Source of the DNA: Acridotheres tristis
Taxonomy: Eukaryota; Chordata; Aves; Passeriformes; Sturnidae
Length of the DNA stretch: 64,000 bases
Direction: 5' to 3'
NCBI GenBank assembly: GCA_037013685.1
Contig: CM072886.1
Span: 86,930,922-86,994,921, forward strand
Part shown: piece by piece, positions 25,481 through 36,000 of the stretch
Layout of the letters: each line of letters begins with the position of its first letter
How positions within the stretch are numbered: position 1 is the first letter of the stretch
Made by a program: the position numbers and the translations under genes
The notes under the pieces: generated by a model
Told to the model about the DNA's origin: nothing
The model's input: only the letters and a program-made list of their open reading frames with translations
Database searches by the model: none

Positions 25481-25499
25481 ATGTCAATTAGGATAGTTT

Positions 25500-25960
25500 A
25501 TATTATGTTACGTTTTTGGAGGTTATAAGGCTCCAATGGTTGGCCCCCCATTTCACCATTATGTTAACCTAAGGCATTCTTTATTGCACATGCAGGTTTG
25601 GTGAGCAGGCTGTGTGGTCGAAAAGATTTATCAGAGAAAGCTTATACAGAAATGTACTTTATTTTGTGACATGCTGTTATCTTGTGACATGCTGTTGGTG
25701 ATGTATAAAGTGTAACAGGTCTGCTTTTTAATGTGTTTAATGCAATTGATGAGGTTTACATAAAACTTCATGTTGTCCGAACGTGAATGGACCTAAAGAA
25801 AGAATTAATTTGATCGAAATTAATGTGGATCGAAACCTGAGACTGTAAACTGTGGCTTATCTGCTGAATGTTGGCTTCCAGGCGTCTTGGCTCCTTTTGC
25901 TCAATCATAATTGTCCCAGGCTTGATCCATAAGAGCAGCTTAGACCATCTGGAAGCAAGA
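25500..25960. promoter_or_regulatory. Candidate conserved element
   Basis: Repeat-free, mixed composition, with CpGs kept in an AT-rich setting ('tatgttacgttt', 'gtggtcgaaaag', 'gtccgaacgtgaatgg', 'gatcgaaattaatgtggatcgaaacc', 'aggcgtcttgg'). AT-rich homeodomain-type cores (ATTAAT, TCAATCATAATT) are frequent. The pattern matches blocks near 12-13 kb. It contains an 18-bp-period tandem duplication at 25,664-25,696. Confidence 0.4.
25664..25696. repeat. Two-copy 18-bp tandem duplication
   Basis: TTGTGACATGCTGTT occurs at 25,664-25,678 and again at 25,682-25,696, giving a period of 18 bp. Confidence 0.8.
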
Positions 25961-26990
25961 AAGTAGCTCTTCTATCAAATTCTGAATCCTTTAAAAATCT
26001 GACTCCAGGAAGCGTTTGGAGATGGTACTGGATCATGACTGCTGGGATGTGACTCTTCTGAAAGCACAGGGAAAATTATTAACTTTATTGGCATTTGGCT
26101 GGAGAAGTTCACAGTTAGCAAAGCAGTTTCTAATGTCATGTCGTTAGAAGGTGGGATTGGAAGCCCTTCACTGCTGATGGGGCTATCTCCAGAAGCAGGC
26201 AAAGCAAGGAGTTGTGTATAGCAGCAGCATGAGTGTGCCTGGGTTGGTTGCTGTTGCTGCTGCTGCAGAAAGGGTGAGTGTGATGGGGCAGGCTCTGCTT
26301 CTGGATGGGGTTCACACCCAGTCGGTGCTGCAGTGTCTCAAATCAGACAGGAGAGGATCTGTGAGCTCTCCATTGTCCTACTCAGTCTGGTGCCACTCCT
26401 CCTCCCTGCATCCTTACCCATGGTAAGGGTGTCTCTCACCCATGGTAGTGTTCAGAAGGCAAAATTCAATTTTGCTGATATCACTGAGAAGTCTGAGCCA
26501 GCTCTGGCTGCCTGAAAGACTTCAAATCTTCTACAACTCTGCCTGCAGAGGGGCTGAACTGGAATAACTTTTCTCTCTTCCTATTAAAACTGTGTTGCTG
26601 TGTCTAGAGTAGTTTGAGAGAGAGAGATTTTACAGCCTAGAGGTTGCAGTATTCATCTGGGAAAGGAAGATGGGGGATCCATTTGTTTTGTAAAGGTCTG
26701 TTTATTAAGTGGCCAAAGGAAACAAAAAAAAAAAAAAAAGAAGGAAAGAGGAGATAAAATGAACAAGATAATAGAAGAGGCCCAAATGAAAGGAGAATTT
26801 GATTCAGCAAGATCTATTGAAAATCTGTTGAAATGTTTAGTTTTCGATAAGTCGCTATGAAAAGGTGGCTTTAAAGAGATTTTGATGGCAAATGAAGTCC
26901 CTTCCTGTTTTCCACCATCATCATAAATTTCTTATAAAGACAACTGGTTTTAAATATGCATTCTTCCTTCTCTAAGCTGTTCCAGATGGG
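25961..26990. other. No gene recognised
   Basis: Mixed-composition sequence with a short CTG-rich piece (TTGCTGCTGCTGCAG near 26,253-26,268) and an A16-type run near 26,710-26,727. No coding region is supported. Confidence 0.45.
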
Positions 26991-26999
26991 AAATGGTGT

Positions 27000-27690
27000 A
27001 GTTTAGAGGCGAGCTGGATCAATAATCTTCCTTAATAGAAGAATACTTTGTCAGAGACCCACGTGTTGTAAGGTTTCCTCTGAGTCATTGAAGCTGCCCA
27101 GTATTAGAATGTGGTTCAGGGCTTTAGTGGGAAGTTCAGCTAAAACACCAGCGTGTCTGGGTTGTTGTTAGCATGGGGTAAAAACATTGTGGCAGCAGTG
27201 GAAGTGTCAGTTGTTGCTATCTTTGCATTTGAAATGTACCTGTCCATAATTAACAAATATCTTGATTATGACATATTAATTCCCACTATGCTGAGATTAT
27301 TTAAATTATTTTAAGCAGCACCCAGGCAAATAATTAAAAATTTTAAATCAATTGCAACACGTGTAACATCTATATTAGACGACTTTGACTTGGTAAGACT
27401 AATGCCAGAATGATCAATAATGGCATGACTAAAGGACATTTATCCTACCGTTCCACATATGGAGAGATCTGCAAGCACCACAAAATAAACTGCTTGCCAC
27501 TTTATCTGCTGGTGCTGTTAAGGGGGACTGAAACCCTGCATGAAACTGGATCTGTCCCTTGGCAGTGATCCCAGTTAAGTAGGCATGCCATTTATCAATG
27601 TGCCAATAACATAATTTCTGTGATATTTTTTCCTCCATGAATTTTGCATTGATAAAAGACTTTTTCAGCCAATAATCTTGCTTATTATAT
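27000..27690. promoter_or_regulatory. Candidate conserved element
   Basis: A run of repeat-free sequence with many AT-rich homeodomain-type cores (CATAATTAAC, CATATTAATT, AAATAATTAAAAA) and E-box- or CpG-containing pieces (CACGTG near 27,060; 'aacacgtgtaac'; 'agacgactttgac'; 'taccgttccac'). No frame or transposon was recognised. The character is that of a developmental conserved non-coding element; no alignment was available. Confidence 0.42.
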
Positions 27691-29290
27691 CATACAATGA
27701 AGCTGCCTCTCCTTTATTCTCCACTTCTTTCCTAGTGCAGCTGGGAATACTAGAACTGATCAATGAAGAATTAACCATTTCCTTGGCTTTGTTACAGGAA
27801 AAACTACCCAGTATATATTATCTACGCTGAAATTAGCAAAATCTAATTTCTGTTTTGCAGAGATAGTTTTGTGATGTAGTATGAGAAGAAGAACCTAACG
27901 CGTTCTAACGCCTGGTGCACAGCCGGACTCAAGCTTCCTTAAACATAAATGTGAGATCTTTGTTTCAGCTTTGACCAGCAGATGGGCCTGAGTTTACAAA
28001 GTTAAGTCAGTTTAGATTCCATATTCTTATTTGATACTCTATTGCTAATTATAATCAACTAAAAACAGGAGCTTTCTGGGACTTGATTTAGACCCACAGG
28101 TTTGGGGTTTTTTTCCACATCATTTTCTGTAGTGGAGATGGTAAAAGCATGCTGCTTTTTCTCATTCCACTTCTTTGCTGAAGCTGCTTAAGAAAATGAG
28201 ATACAACAAATCCATTTAGGATTACGTTGGAAAAGCATCTCTGCTTTTAATATTAACCAGATTTTTACTGCTAAGTTTTGCTGGCAAATCTCTGAAAGTT
28301 TCAGCTTGCAACTTATCCGGATCATTTAAATCTACAACACTGGCTTTGCAGTCTTGCAAGAACATCTGTTTTGATTTCCAAAGCTATCTTTTTTAGTCCT
28401 AGAACACTCTTCTTTAGTGTAGTAGGAGATTTTTTTTCAGAATCTTAAAAGGCCTTAGTTTTTGCTCCAAAACATAATGAAAATCAGGATGAAGTACCTC
28501 AGTGTAATGTTTCTTGTGCTGGTAATTTCACTGCATATATTCAATGTAAATGGACAAAGAAACAGCTGGATTTGCATGTCACACTTTCTTTCCTATGACT
28601 TTAGAGAAACCTGGCAATGCAGTACCATTGTGTATTACGACTCTTATTGTGCTCTAATTGAGGCACAGTTTGTAAATATATCTCTCTCTATATATATATC
28701 TTTATATTTATTACTTAATGACTATTAATATGTCTAGTAATGTGCTGTTGCTTTTCATGGATGGTGAATGCAAATATTTGCTGAGGGAAATATTGATTTG
28801 AATCCAAATTTTTAAAAATTATTTTATCATTTTTAAAATTAAATGCCCGAAAAATGCTAATGTATTGCAACCAGACAGTGACTATCATGTAGAGAAAGGA
28901 CCAGTTACACATCTGTTCCCTAAATTCAGCATTCTAAATGCAAAAATTAATAATGATATTGTGTACACCTGCAAATGGAAACCAAAACAGATTATGATTT
29001 TGATAACTCTGCTTATAGCTAAAATTTGGAACAAGTGCTCCAACTTGAAAAATAGCTCACTAGCTGCTAACTTGTGTTTTCAGAAGCTTCACAGCTTAGC
29101 AAGGAGATATTGATTACTTGGCATTCAATATCAGTTCCAAATAACTATTCCTTAATCATGCTTTTCTATACATCTGAAAATTTATATACATTAATTTCTT
29201 AGTCCATGTACACTTAGATGTCATCTCTCCACTGGCTAAAACCTTTATCCTTTGATACACATCTCATGTATATTAACACAACATATACAA
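27691..29290. other. No gene recognised
   Basis: AT-rich sequence. An 88-codon frame at 28,462-28,728 ends in a TATA-rich repeat and looks random despite a hydrophobic start. Confidence 0.45.
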
Positions 29291-29295
29291 TGTAT

Positions 29296-29320
29296 ATTAA
29301 CATATATATAGTGTGTGTGT

Positions 29321-29357
<37 letters not shown>

Positions 29358-29412
29358 ATATATATTTGCATATATATAGTGTATATATATAGTATATATA
29401 TAATATATATTA
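29296..29412. repeat. Compound (TA)n/(GT)n/(CA)n microsatellite
   Basis: Alternating TA, GT, TA and CA blocks. A GT run (29,311-29,320), a TA run and a CA run (29,333-29,357) together form a near-perfect palindrome. Several TATATAGTGTATATA-like pieces follow. Confidence 0.92.
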
Positions 29413-30830
29413 ACATAATTAACACAATTGTTAATAGGATTGTATCTCAACCTTCTATCAAATTGTTTACTAACATAAATCTCTCATTTTTTGTATACGC
29501 ATTCCAACCTAAAAAATAATGATGTCTTTATTCCATAGTTTATACCATCTTGATGTGTAGTGACCTAGATCTCAAATGCATTTCTGGGTAAAAAACAAGT
29601 TATTATATGCATTGTTTCACTTGTACATTTATTAACAGAACTTCTAGTTAAATTCTAATGGAATTTGTCTTGTCATACTTGCACGGTAACATACTTGGAA
29701 TATATTATGAATTTTTTTTTAGTGCAACTCATGAAAAACAAATGCTTTATTTAATTCATTCTAAATGTTTTTCTCCTTTATTTTTATGAGTATATTAATT
29801 TGTAAACAAAAATGCTATTTTGAAAATAAAAATTGAATAAATGTTTTTACCTCTCAAAGTATGGGGAAAACCCTTTTTTGTCACACTCAGAAGTTAATAT
29901 ATTAAAAATGTTGGCATGAAATAAAATTAAACTTTAAAATATCTCCTTTCTCCCTTTTTAAACAGTATTTACTAAATTTTCCTTCTTCTTTGTGAAGATC
30001 TTTATTCCTGGGAACTTTTTCTGTGGAAAAATATGTGTATCTATGTTTTAATATTTTCCCAGTTCTAATTCCAAGAGTCCACAGGAAATACAAATTTTTT
30101 AAAGTTAATATTGGGAACAAAAAATCATATTAAGAGTTGATGATTGTGTAAATTATGGTGCTAGACATTAACCTTTCTTTAATATAAAGCATCCATGTAG
30201 CAATTTGATAGTTTTCAAATATACTCATAAACTGTAATTATCTACTGACATATTTGAAGGAGTATTCATTATTTGTGACACCATGTATTTGTTATTTCCT
30301 ACTCATAGTGGTCATAGTATCTTCTTTTAAGTCACAAGATATCATTGTCCATTTTCCACCTTCAAATCAGCAAAAAAAATGAAATGAGGTTAATGAAATG
30401 CAAATAAAGAATGTTAATTTTTTTTAATTGAATACACAGAATTTTCAGAATGTGCATGTAAATTTGGTGAACTCATGAATGATTGCAAAAAATCTCCCAA
30501 TCTTCTCTAATTTGGATGGATTCTGCATTTTAATTATTCTGTTACTTTTTACACAGTCCTGGTTTACCAGCTTATGGTAGTTCTGTGGATTTTGTAATGC
30601 ACTTTATGAGTCCTTTAATACAAGGTGGAAAAAAATGTGTTCAAAATTATTTATGTAGATCACTGACCATTCCATAATTCTATCTACTTCCATGAGCCTT
30701 TAATTGTGCTCTGCTGCTCATGTATTTAAATGTCTCACACTGTGTCTCTTTTATTGAGGTTACTGTTTATTTGTATGAATAACTGCAAGGGTGGATGGGT
30801 AAAATGAAAAAGAAAGGTGGGATCGTGTTT
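29413..30830. other. No gene recognised
   Basis: Very AT-rich sequence with no feature beyond short homopolymer runs. Confidence 0.5.
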
Positions 30831-30872
30831 TCCTCTTCTGTCTCTCTCTTTCTCTCTCTCACTCTCCCCCTC
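30831..30872. repeat. Polypyrimidine (CT)-rich tract
   Basis: Low-complexity CT-rich sequence directly before a candidate conserved block. Confidence 0.8.
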
Positions 30873-30879
30873 TTTTCTA

Positions 30880-31370
30880 AACAAGCTAAGAGTTTTTATA
30901 ATTCATCACCTGGCTGACAGATGAGTTCTGCTGGAGAATATTAGAAAATGTCTCAAATCTCATATATATGCTAATGGTATGCTGAGACTGGTTGGTGGTA
31001 TGCCGGAGTTTTTAATCTGTCTCGACCAGTGTGGAAAGTGGAGGAGACAAGTCATTGCACTCGACAATTTATGATCAAACAACTGAATTGTAAAGGAAGA
31101 AGGACATGCAGAAAAGGAGAGTAATTTTCTGATTTAACAGCGTTGTTACTACAAATAAAGAAATCTTGATTTTGACTGCACTCGACATTAAATGAGTTTC
31201 CTGTGCCCTGCTCTGAATTTTTCATTTTCAGATTTGTATAAAGCACCCTGCTTAGATACAAGTGACAGATAAGGAGACGATTGCATATGGAAATCAAATG
31301 TGTATAATAAAGCCATCTTCTGTTTATTAAATAAACACATGTAGATGACTTCCGTGGAGAATGCACTGAT
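30880..31370. promoter_or_regulatory. Candidate conserved element
   Basis: Mixed-composition, repeat-free DNA with retained CpGs ('tatgccggag', 'ctgtctcgacc', twice 'gcactcgaca', 'aacagcgttg', 'gagacgattgc', 'acttccgtgg'). It contains TGACAG (MEIS-type), a GATTGCATATGGAAA piece with a POU/octamer look, and TAAT cores. GCACTCGACA occurs twice within 130 bp. This is an inference from composition only. Confidence 0.42.
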
Positions 31371-34300
31371 AATTCTTCATTGTGTTCTACTTTTTTTGCA
31401 AGTCACAAAGAATCTTATTTAACAACCACGAATGACTAGATGCAAGCTTTTCTGTTTATTACCTTATAACAAACCAGGCAGTCTAATATATGGCATTTAG
31501 AAACATTTTATTTTGATTCTTTAGTTTTAGCTGTAACACTACAATGCACTACTGTTTGTGCTATTAGAGTTCTGGAGGCTTCATGAATGCATTAGTATTT
31601 TCTGAATATTATGTTTTCATTATAGAAATTGTAAAGATTTTGAAAGCTAATATGTACATTATTGTAAAATGAAATTCCAGGAGAAGGGGAGTATAGCATA
31701 CAGCACTTCAGTCTCCAGATTAAAAAAAGAAATTATAGCACCAAAAGTAAGAAAATACTATGGGGTCTGAAGATAGCATAATGATTTCTGATCCAAGTAT
31801 TTAATGGTCTAAGTTTAAATGTAAAAACACTCGAAGTTCATCAAGGGTTGTGTTTCCAGTCCTATTTCTCACTCCAGGTTCTTTTTGCAGACATGGCCTT
31901 CCTATAAATTATTATAATCTATTGCAGTGTTGGGTAACATCTTGAATACTGGTGGGTTTTTCCAGAAAGGATTTTTCTATTGCAACTAAAATGTTTCTAG
32001 GCATTTTAAAGTAAAACAAAATACACTTTTTTCACCTTCTACCTCTGCAGAGTTAAAATTTAAAATTTAAAATTTGGTTCACATTTTTATTTTGAGAATA
32101 AAAAGAGGAGGTGGGGGGGGAATCAGTAACGTCTAGACCCAAATGAACTATTTAGTGAAAATTACTGGCTGCATTAGAGGACATCTATGTAGCTCACCCT
32201 GCCTGGACTGAGAGGCCATTATATTGTTTTAAGTTCTCCCCTGTATTTATCAATATCTGCAGCTTAATTAGGAAGGTTTTAGACTCTTGGTATATTTTTC
32301 CCAAATTATCATCAGCATAGCCCTGTCCATTTTTCATGTTTGCACTTTGTTTTGATTTTTCATTTTGAAAAAGAAGAAACTCCACCAAACTCATACCCCA
32401 GAAGCAAAGCATGCCCACCTTCTTCCAGGTATTTACTTCTGGATGAGTGAGGAGTTATGAAATTCTGGTTCAGACTTCCAAAGCACCAGGCAGCTTCTCT
32501 GCCTGGGGTAACTGTAATGTGAGCTTTGGCATAAGTGCATCAGAAAATCCACATGAATTTCTTACTATGATTGGAAGTGATTGCTGTGCATGGAAGTGCA
32601 CAACCAGTTCAAACAAGACTAGATAAGCTATGTTGCAGAGCCATATGGCTTAGTTTAAACAGCACAAAGAGGAAGTCTTTGATCATGGCCTTTGATCAGA
32701 GTTAACCCTAAATGAAGTGATGGGCTAATGTAGGTAAGAAGGTGTCAGAATCAAAGCAACTAGAGGCTGGTATGAGTCTAGTAAAAGAATTTTGGGAAGG
32801 ACACTGGTATGCAGATGGTTTGTTCAATTTTAAACCTAAGGTAAGGAAGAAAAAAAATGTTGCTGCTTGGGCACCAGTGGGGAAGACCAAAATATGGCAG
32901 AAACCATGAGGATGACTGGATGCAGAAGCTGTAAGTGTATGTTATACTTCAGTGAGTTTCTGACAGAATTTACATATGCATGAAGGGTCATCTCATAATG
33001 TTCAGGTAAAAAAAAGTGTAAGAGACTGAAATGCAGCTAGAAATGAGGGTTGAATACAGAAATGTGTTTGAATATGACAGATAAGATGAAAAGAATGAGC
33101 ATGAACATAACTGTAGTTGCAGATGGGTTGACTGGCAGATCCCCGATGAAAAGGAGACCTCTAGAAATATGTTAAAATGATGACAAGGCAGAGGAAAATT
33201 CCAGAATATGAAGAAAATCTGTGGAAGGGGTTTGCTCTATGGAAAGAGTTTGTTCTGTGAAAGGAGCGATGAGGTGCAACCTCTAGAGACAGAATATTGA
33301 GCAGCAAGAAGGAAGAGATTGAATAAATGGTAACAGCAGCGGCTAGTGGCTGAAGAAGAAGAGAAGACAACAGATAAGCAGAAAGTAAAAAAGGAAGAAA
33401 GAAGGCCAAAATTTCACAGGAACCTAAGGTTGCTCTGAAAGATGACTTTTTGGATAAGAAATATTGAGATACTGGCCATGAAAGTGGATGGAAATGGAAA
33501 ACAGTCTTGTGTGAAATCTGTCCAAGCATAATGCTGTGAGGGGCTGGCAGAGTGTGAAAGTCATTCCAAACAGACTGAAGAACAAAAGGAAGAATCCTTT
33601 TGCTGTCAGGTCACCATTTGACTGTAAGAATAGGAAACTAGCTTGAACAGCTCAAAGAGTTGTGCTAGATGGGAGATGTTCAAAGAGGTTTTTCGGAATT
33701 CTATTTTCTAGACCTAGAGAGCAAATATTTAGGAAGATAATGTGTATCATCCGACCAGTGAAAGCACCAATGCAGAGATATTTGCCTAGTTTAGTACCTG
33801 GCAAAACAACCTTCTTGGTTTTTTGCTAACCTCACTGATAAGCGAATGGACAGTAGAGAGGAAGTAAATGCTATGAGGGTAATAGCAAAGTGGGTAGTTA
33901 AAAATAGGAGTGCTTAATTTGGATAGAGAGATTTAACTGAAAACTGCCTCAATAATTCATAGGAACTTCACAACAAAGTGGAGGAAGTCAAACAGAGAGT
34001 CAGATGTGAAGAAACACTATAAGAAAAGCAAAATGGAATAGCTGTTATCAGTACGAGAGATGGAAGGAGCTTAACTATTCAGGAACTGTTCTGGTACACT
34101 TTGTCACGTAATGGCCCCTAAAGAAGTAAGAAGAAGGAGTGGGAGTGAGTTGCAATATGAATAGAAATTTTTTAGGGAAAGTACTTTGTGCTGTGAACAA
34201 ACTGGAAATCAGAAACTGAACTCCAGTGTTAATAAAAATCTCTGTTCTCTCTGCAGAGGATGTAGTCTTTCTAAGATTTCTTTTCTTTTTTTTTTTTTTT

Positions 34301-34990
34301 ACTTCACCATGGCAGCATGAAGTGTAAATGTTAAAAATTATGGTGACACTCAAAAGCGAAGTAGACTTCTTCAGTAAACTGTCATTGAGCTAGCAAAGGG
34401 GAATGTTACTTTAATTTTGTTTTTAAATGAAGGAGTGTTTTGCAAGGTAGTACATTATCTCCCTTTTTCCTTCATCCTCATCCTCTCTAGTTATTCTCAT
34501 TATTCAGCTTGTTGTTGGCACAGCTCAGGACCCAGAACACAGGGAACATCTCATTGCAGGTGGCATTTTTTTTATCCTGGTTGTGGAGGAGGCAGTACTT
34601 CTAAACGCATGTAAGTAGCATTTTAGGAGGCTTGATCCACATGCTTTTGTAGAAAATTCATTTGATCAAGCAGGTATACAACAGTATTTTATCAATAATG
34701 TGCTTCTCAACCTGAGACCTGCAAGTTTTTTGAAGATTTTTGAAGGTGTACATTCGGCACAAGGTGAAGTGGGTTATTTTAGAAATCTCACCCACAGTAT
34801 TTTAGAAATTCTCTTATATTTTTAACTTTCATGTTCTCCAAAATGATTGCTTCAAAAACCTATTAATGATAAAGAAAGCAAAATAGATGTAGAAATCCCA
34901 AAACAACAAAGACACACTTTGAATATAAAAATGTGAATTAATAGACAAAGCTTTTCTCCCCCATGTTCACACAAGAGCTGTCTACACCAC
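31371..34990. other. No gene recognised
   Basis: Holds a (TTTAAAA)-like tandem at 32,050-32,078, a purine-rich segment (33,170-33,420) that includes a degenerate 18-bp-period tandem near 33,220-33,265, and a poly-T run at 34,281-34,301. A 122-codon minus-strand frame (33,161-33,529) crosses the purine-rich piece and is compositional. Confidence 0.45.
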
Positions 34991-35190
34991 TGTGCATGAC
35001 TGCCCTTTTATTCCATGAAGGCAATACCATGAATAAATAAAACGGAAAGTGTGAAACAGCGTAGAGTTGAAATGTGCCCTTACCAGGGCATAGCAAAACT
35101 TTATTGAACCTCGATGCCTATGAACAACGCCTCACTTCAACAGTGCCAGCAGATGGCACTCTTTATATTAAGTAGCTTTCATGGGAAAAT
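34960..35190. promoter_or_regulatory. Candidate conserved element with CTCF site
   Basis: Repeat-free, mixed composition with retained CpGs ('aaaacggaaag', 'acagcgtag', 'cctcgatgcc', 'caacgcctc'), ending at a full CTCF core match. Conservation would fit an architectural or insulator role, but it is inferred. Confidence 0.4.
35146..35159 (+). promoter_or_regulatory. CTCF core motif, full match
   Basis: CCAGCAGATGGCAC fits every position of the CTCF core CCASYAGRKGGCRS, in plus orientation. CTCF anchors chromatin loops, and motif orientation decides the loop direction. It is the only full match I found in the window. Confidence 0.6.
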
Positions 35191-35738
35191 TTAATTTGTT
35201 TCTTTTTTTTTTCTTTGTTTTTTAAGTTTTGGGAGGTACTATCCCATGTGATGCTTCTTCCTGAAATGATAAATTGATCTATGCAAAACTTCAAATAACT
35301 GTATTTCCGATGGTGTGTATGAGCTGAAATTTTCTAATACATGTTGTCCTCAATGCCTCGGGAAAACTAGGAGATGAAATTCAGTATGACTGGAGAGTTA
35401 GCACTCCTGGGTGTTGGAAAATTAAGGCATAGGACCAGATTTCTGGGAAGGTTTTGCAACTGCTCTGTGTGTCTAGTGGTTAGGCGTTTCCAGGCTGAAG
35501 GTTGTGTGCTTAATGATGGTAGGACAGTTAATTCTGGATGTTTGCAGCCTGGCATTGGATGCCTTTTTCACTTTCAACAGAGAAGATACCAGAGGAGATA
35601 AAGGCACAGGTATCCTGGGGACACTAGAACAGGAAGACTGGGAAGGAAGGATAAGGACTTCCAATTATAACGGTCTGGTGCTTTAGGAGAAACTCAGGAC
35701 TAGGGAAAGAGGTCCCTGTGTGAAGCTAGTGTGGGGTG

Positions 35739-35945
35739 ATGGCAACGAGGTTCCTCACCCCGTGTGAGCTGGGAAAGCGTTGCGTGTGCAGGGGAAGCAG
35801 CAGCAGCAGCAGCAGAGCAGCGCTCCACCTGGAAAGCGCGGCTTTTCCCCAGGTGCTCCCAGAGGAGCCGCCGCTCCCAGCGCTGCTAGCCGCGCCCACG
35901 GGCACTTGACAGCAGCGCATGTTTACAAAGGGATTTTAACAGCGA
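35739..35945. promoter_or_regulatory. Isolated CpG-dense patch (possible promoter)
   Basis: About 16 CpGs fall within roughly 200 bp of GC-rich sequence, in a window that is otherwise AT-rich and CpG-poor. It includes 'agccgccgctcc', 'aagcgcggc' and 'agccgcgcccacggg', plus six CAG units at 35,798-35,815. Downstream, a TATA-like TAATATAAAAC (35,974-35,984) and a GTAAGT (35,995-36,000) follow. This layout is compatible with a CpG-island promoter and the first exon of a non-coding or distant gene on the plus strand. No open frame supports coding. Confidence 0.4.
35798..35815. repeat. (CAG)6 trinucleotide repeat
   Basis: Six consecutive CAG units inside the CpG-dense patch. On the minus strand they give a run of leucines in a chance 64-codon frame. 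Confidence 0.9.
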
Positions 35946-36000
35946 GGGTGGTGTGAATTCAATCTGTGAACAGTAATATAAAACCCAGCGTTTTGTAAGT

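Noticed and set aside
35473..35520. tRNA- or SINE-like box A (GTCTAGTGGTTAGG)
   Set aside because: No matching box B or cloverleaf could be found, so a tRNA or SINE call is not supported.
35726..35920. 64-codon minus-strand frame with a leucine run resembling a signal peptide
   Set aside because: The leucines come from the (CAG)6 repeat; no downstream coding sequence follows.
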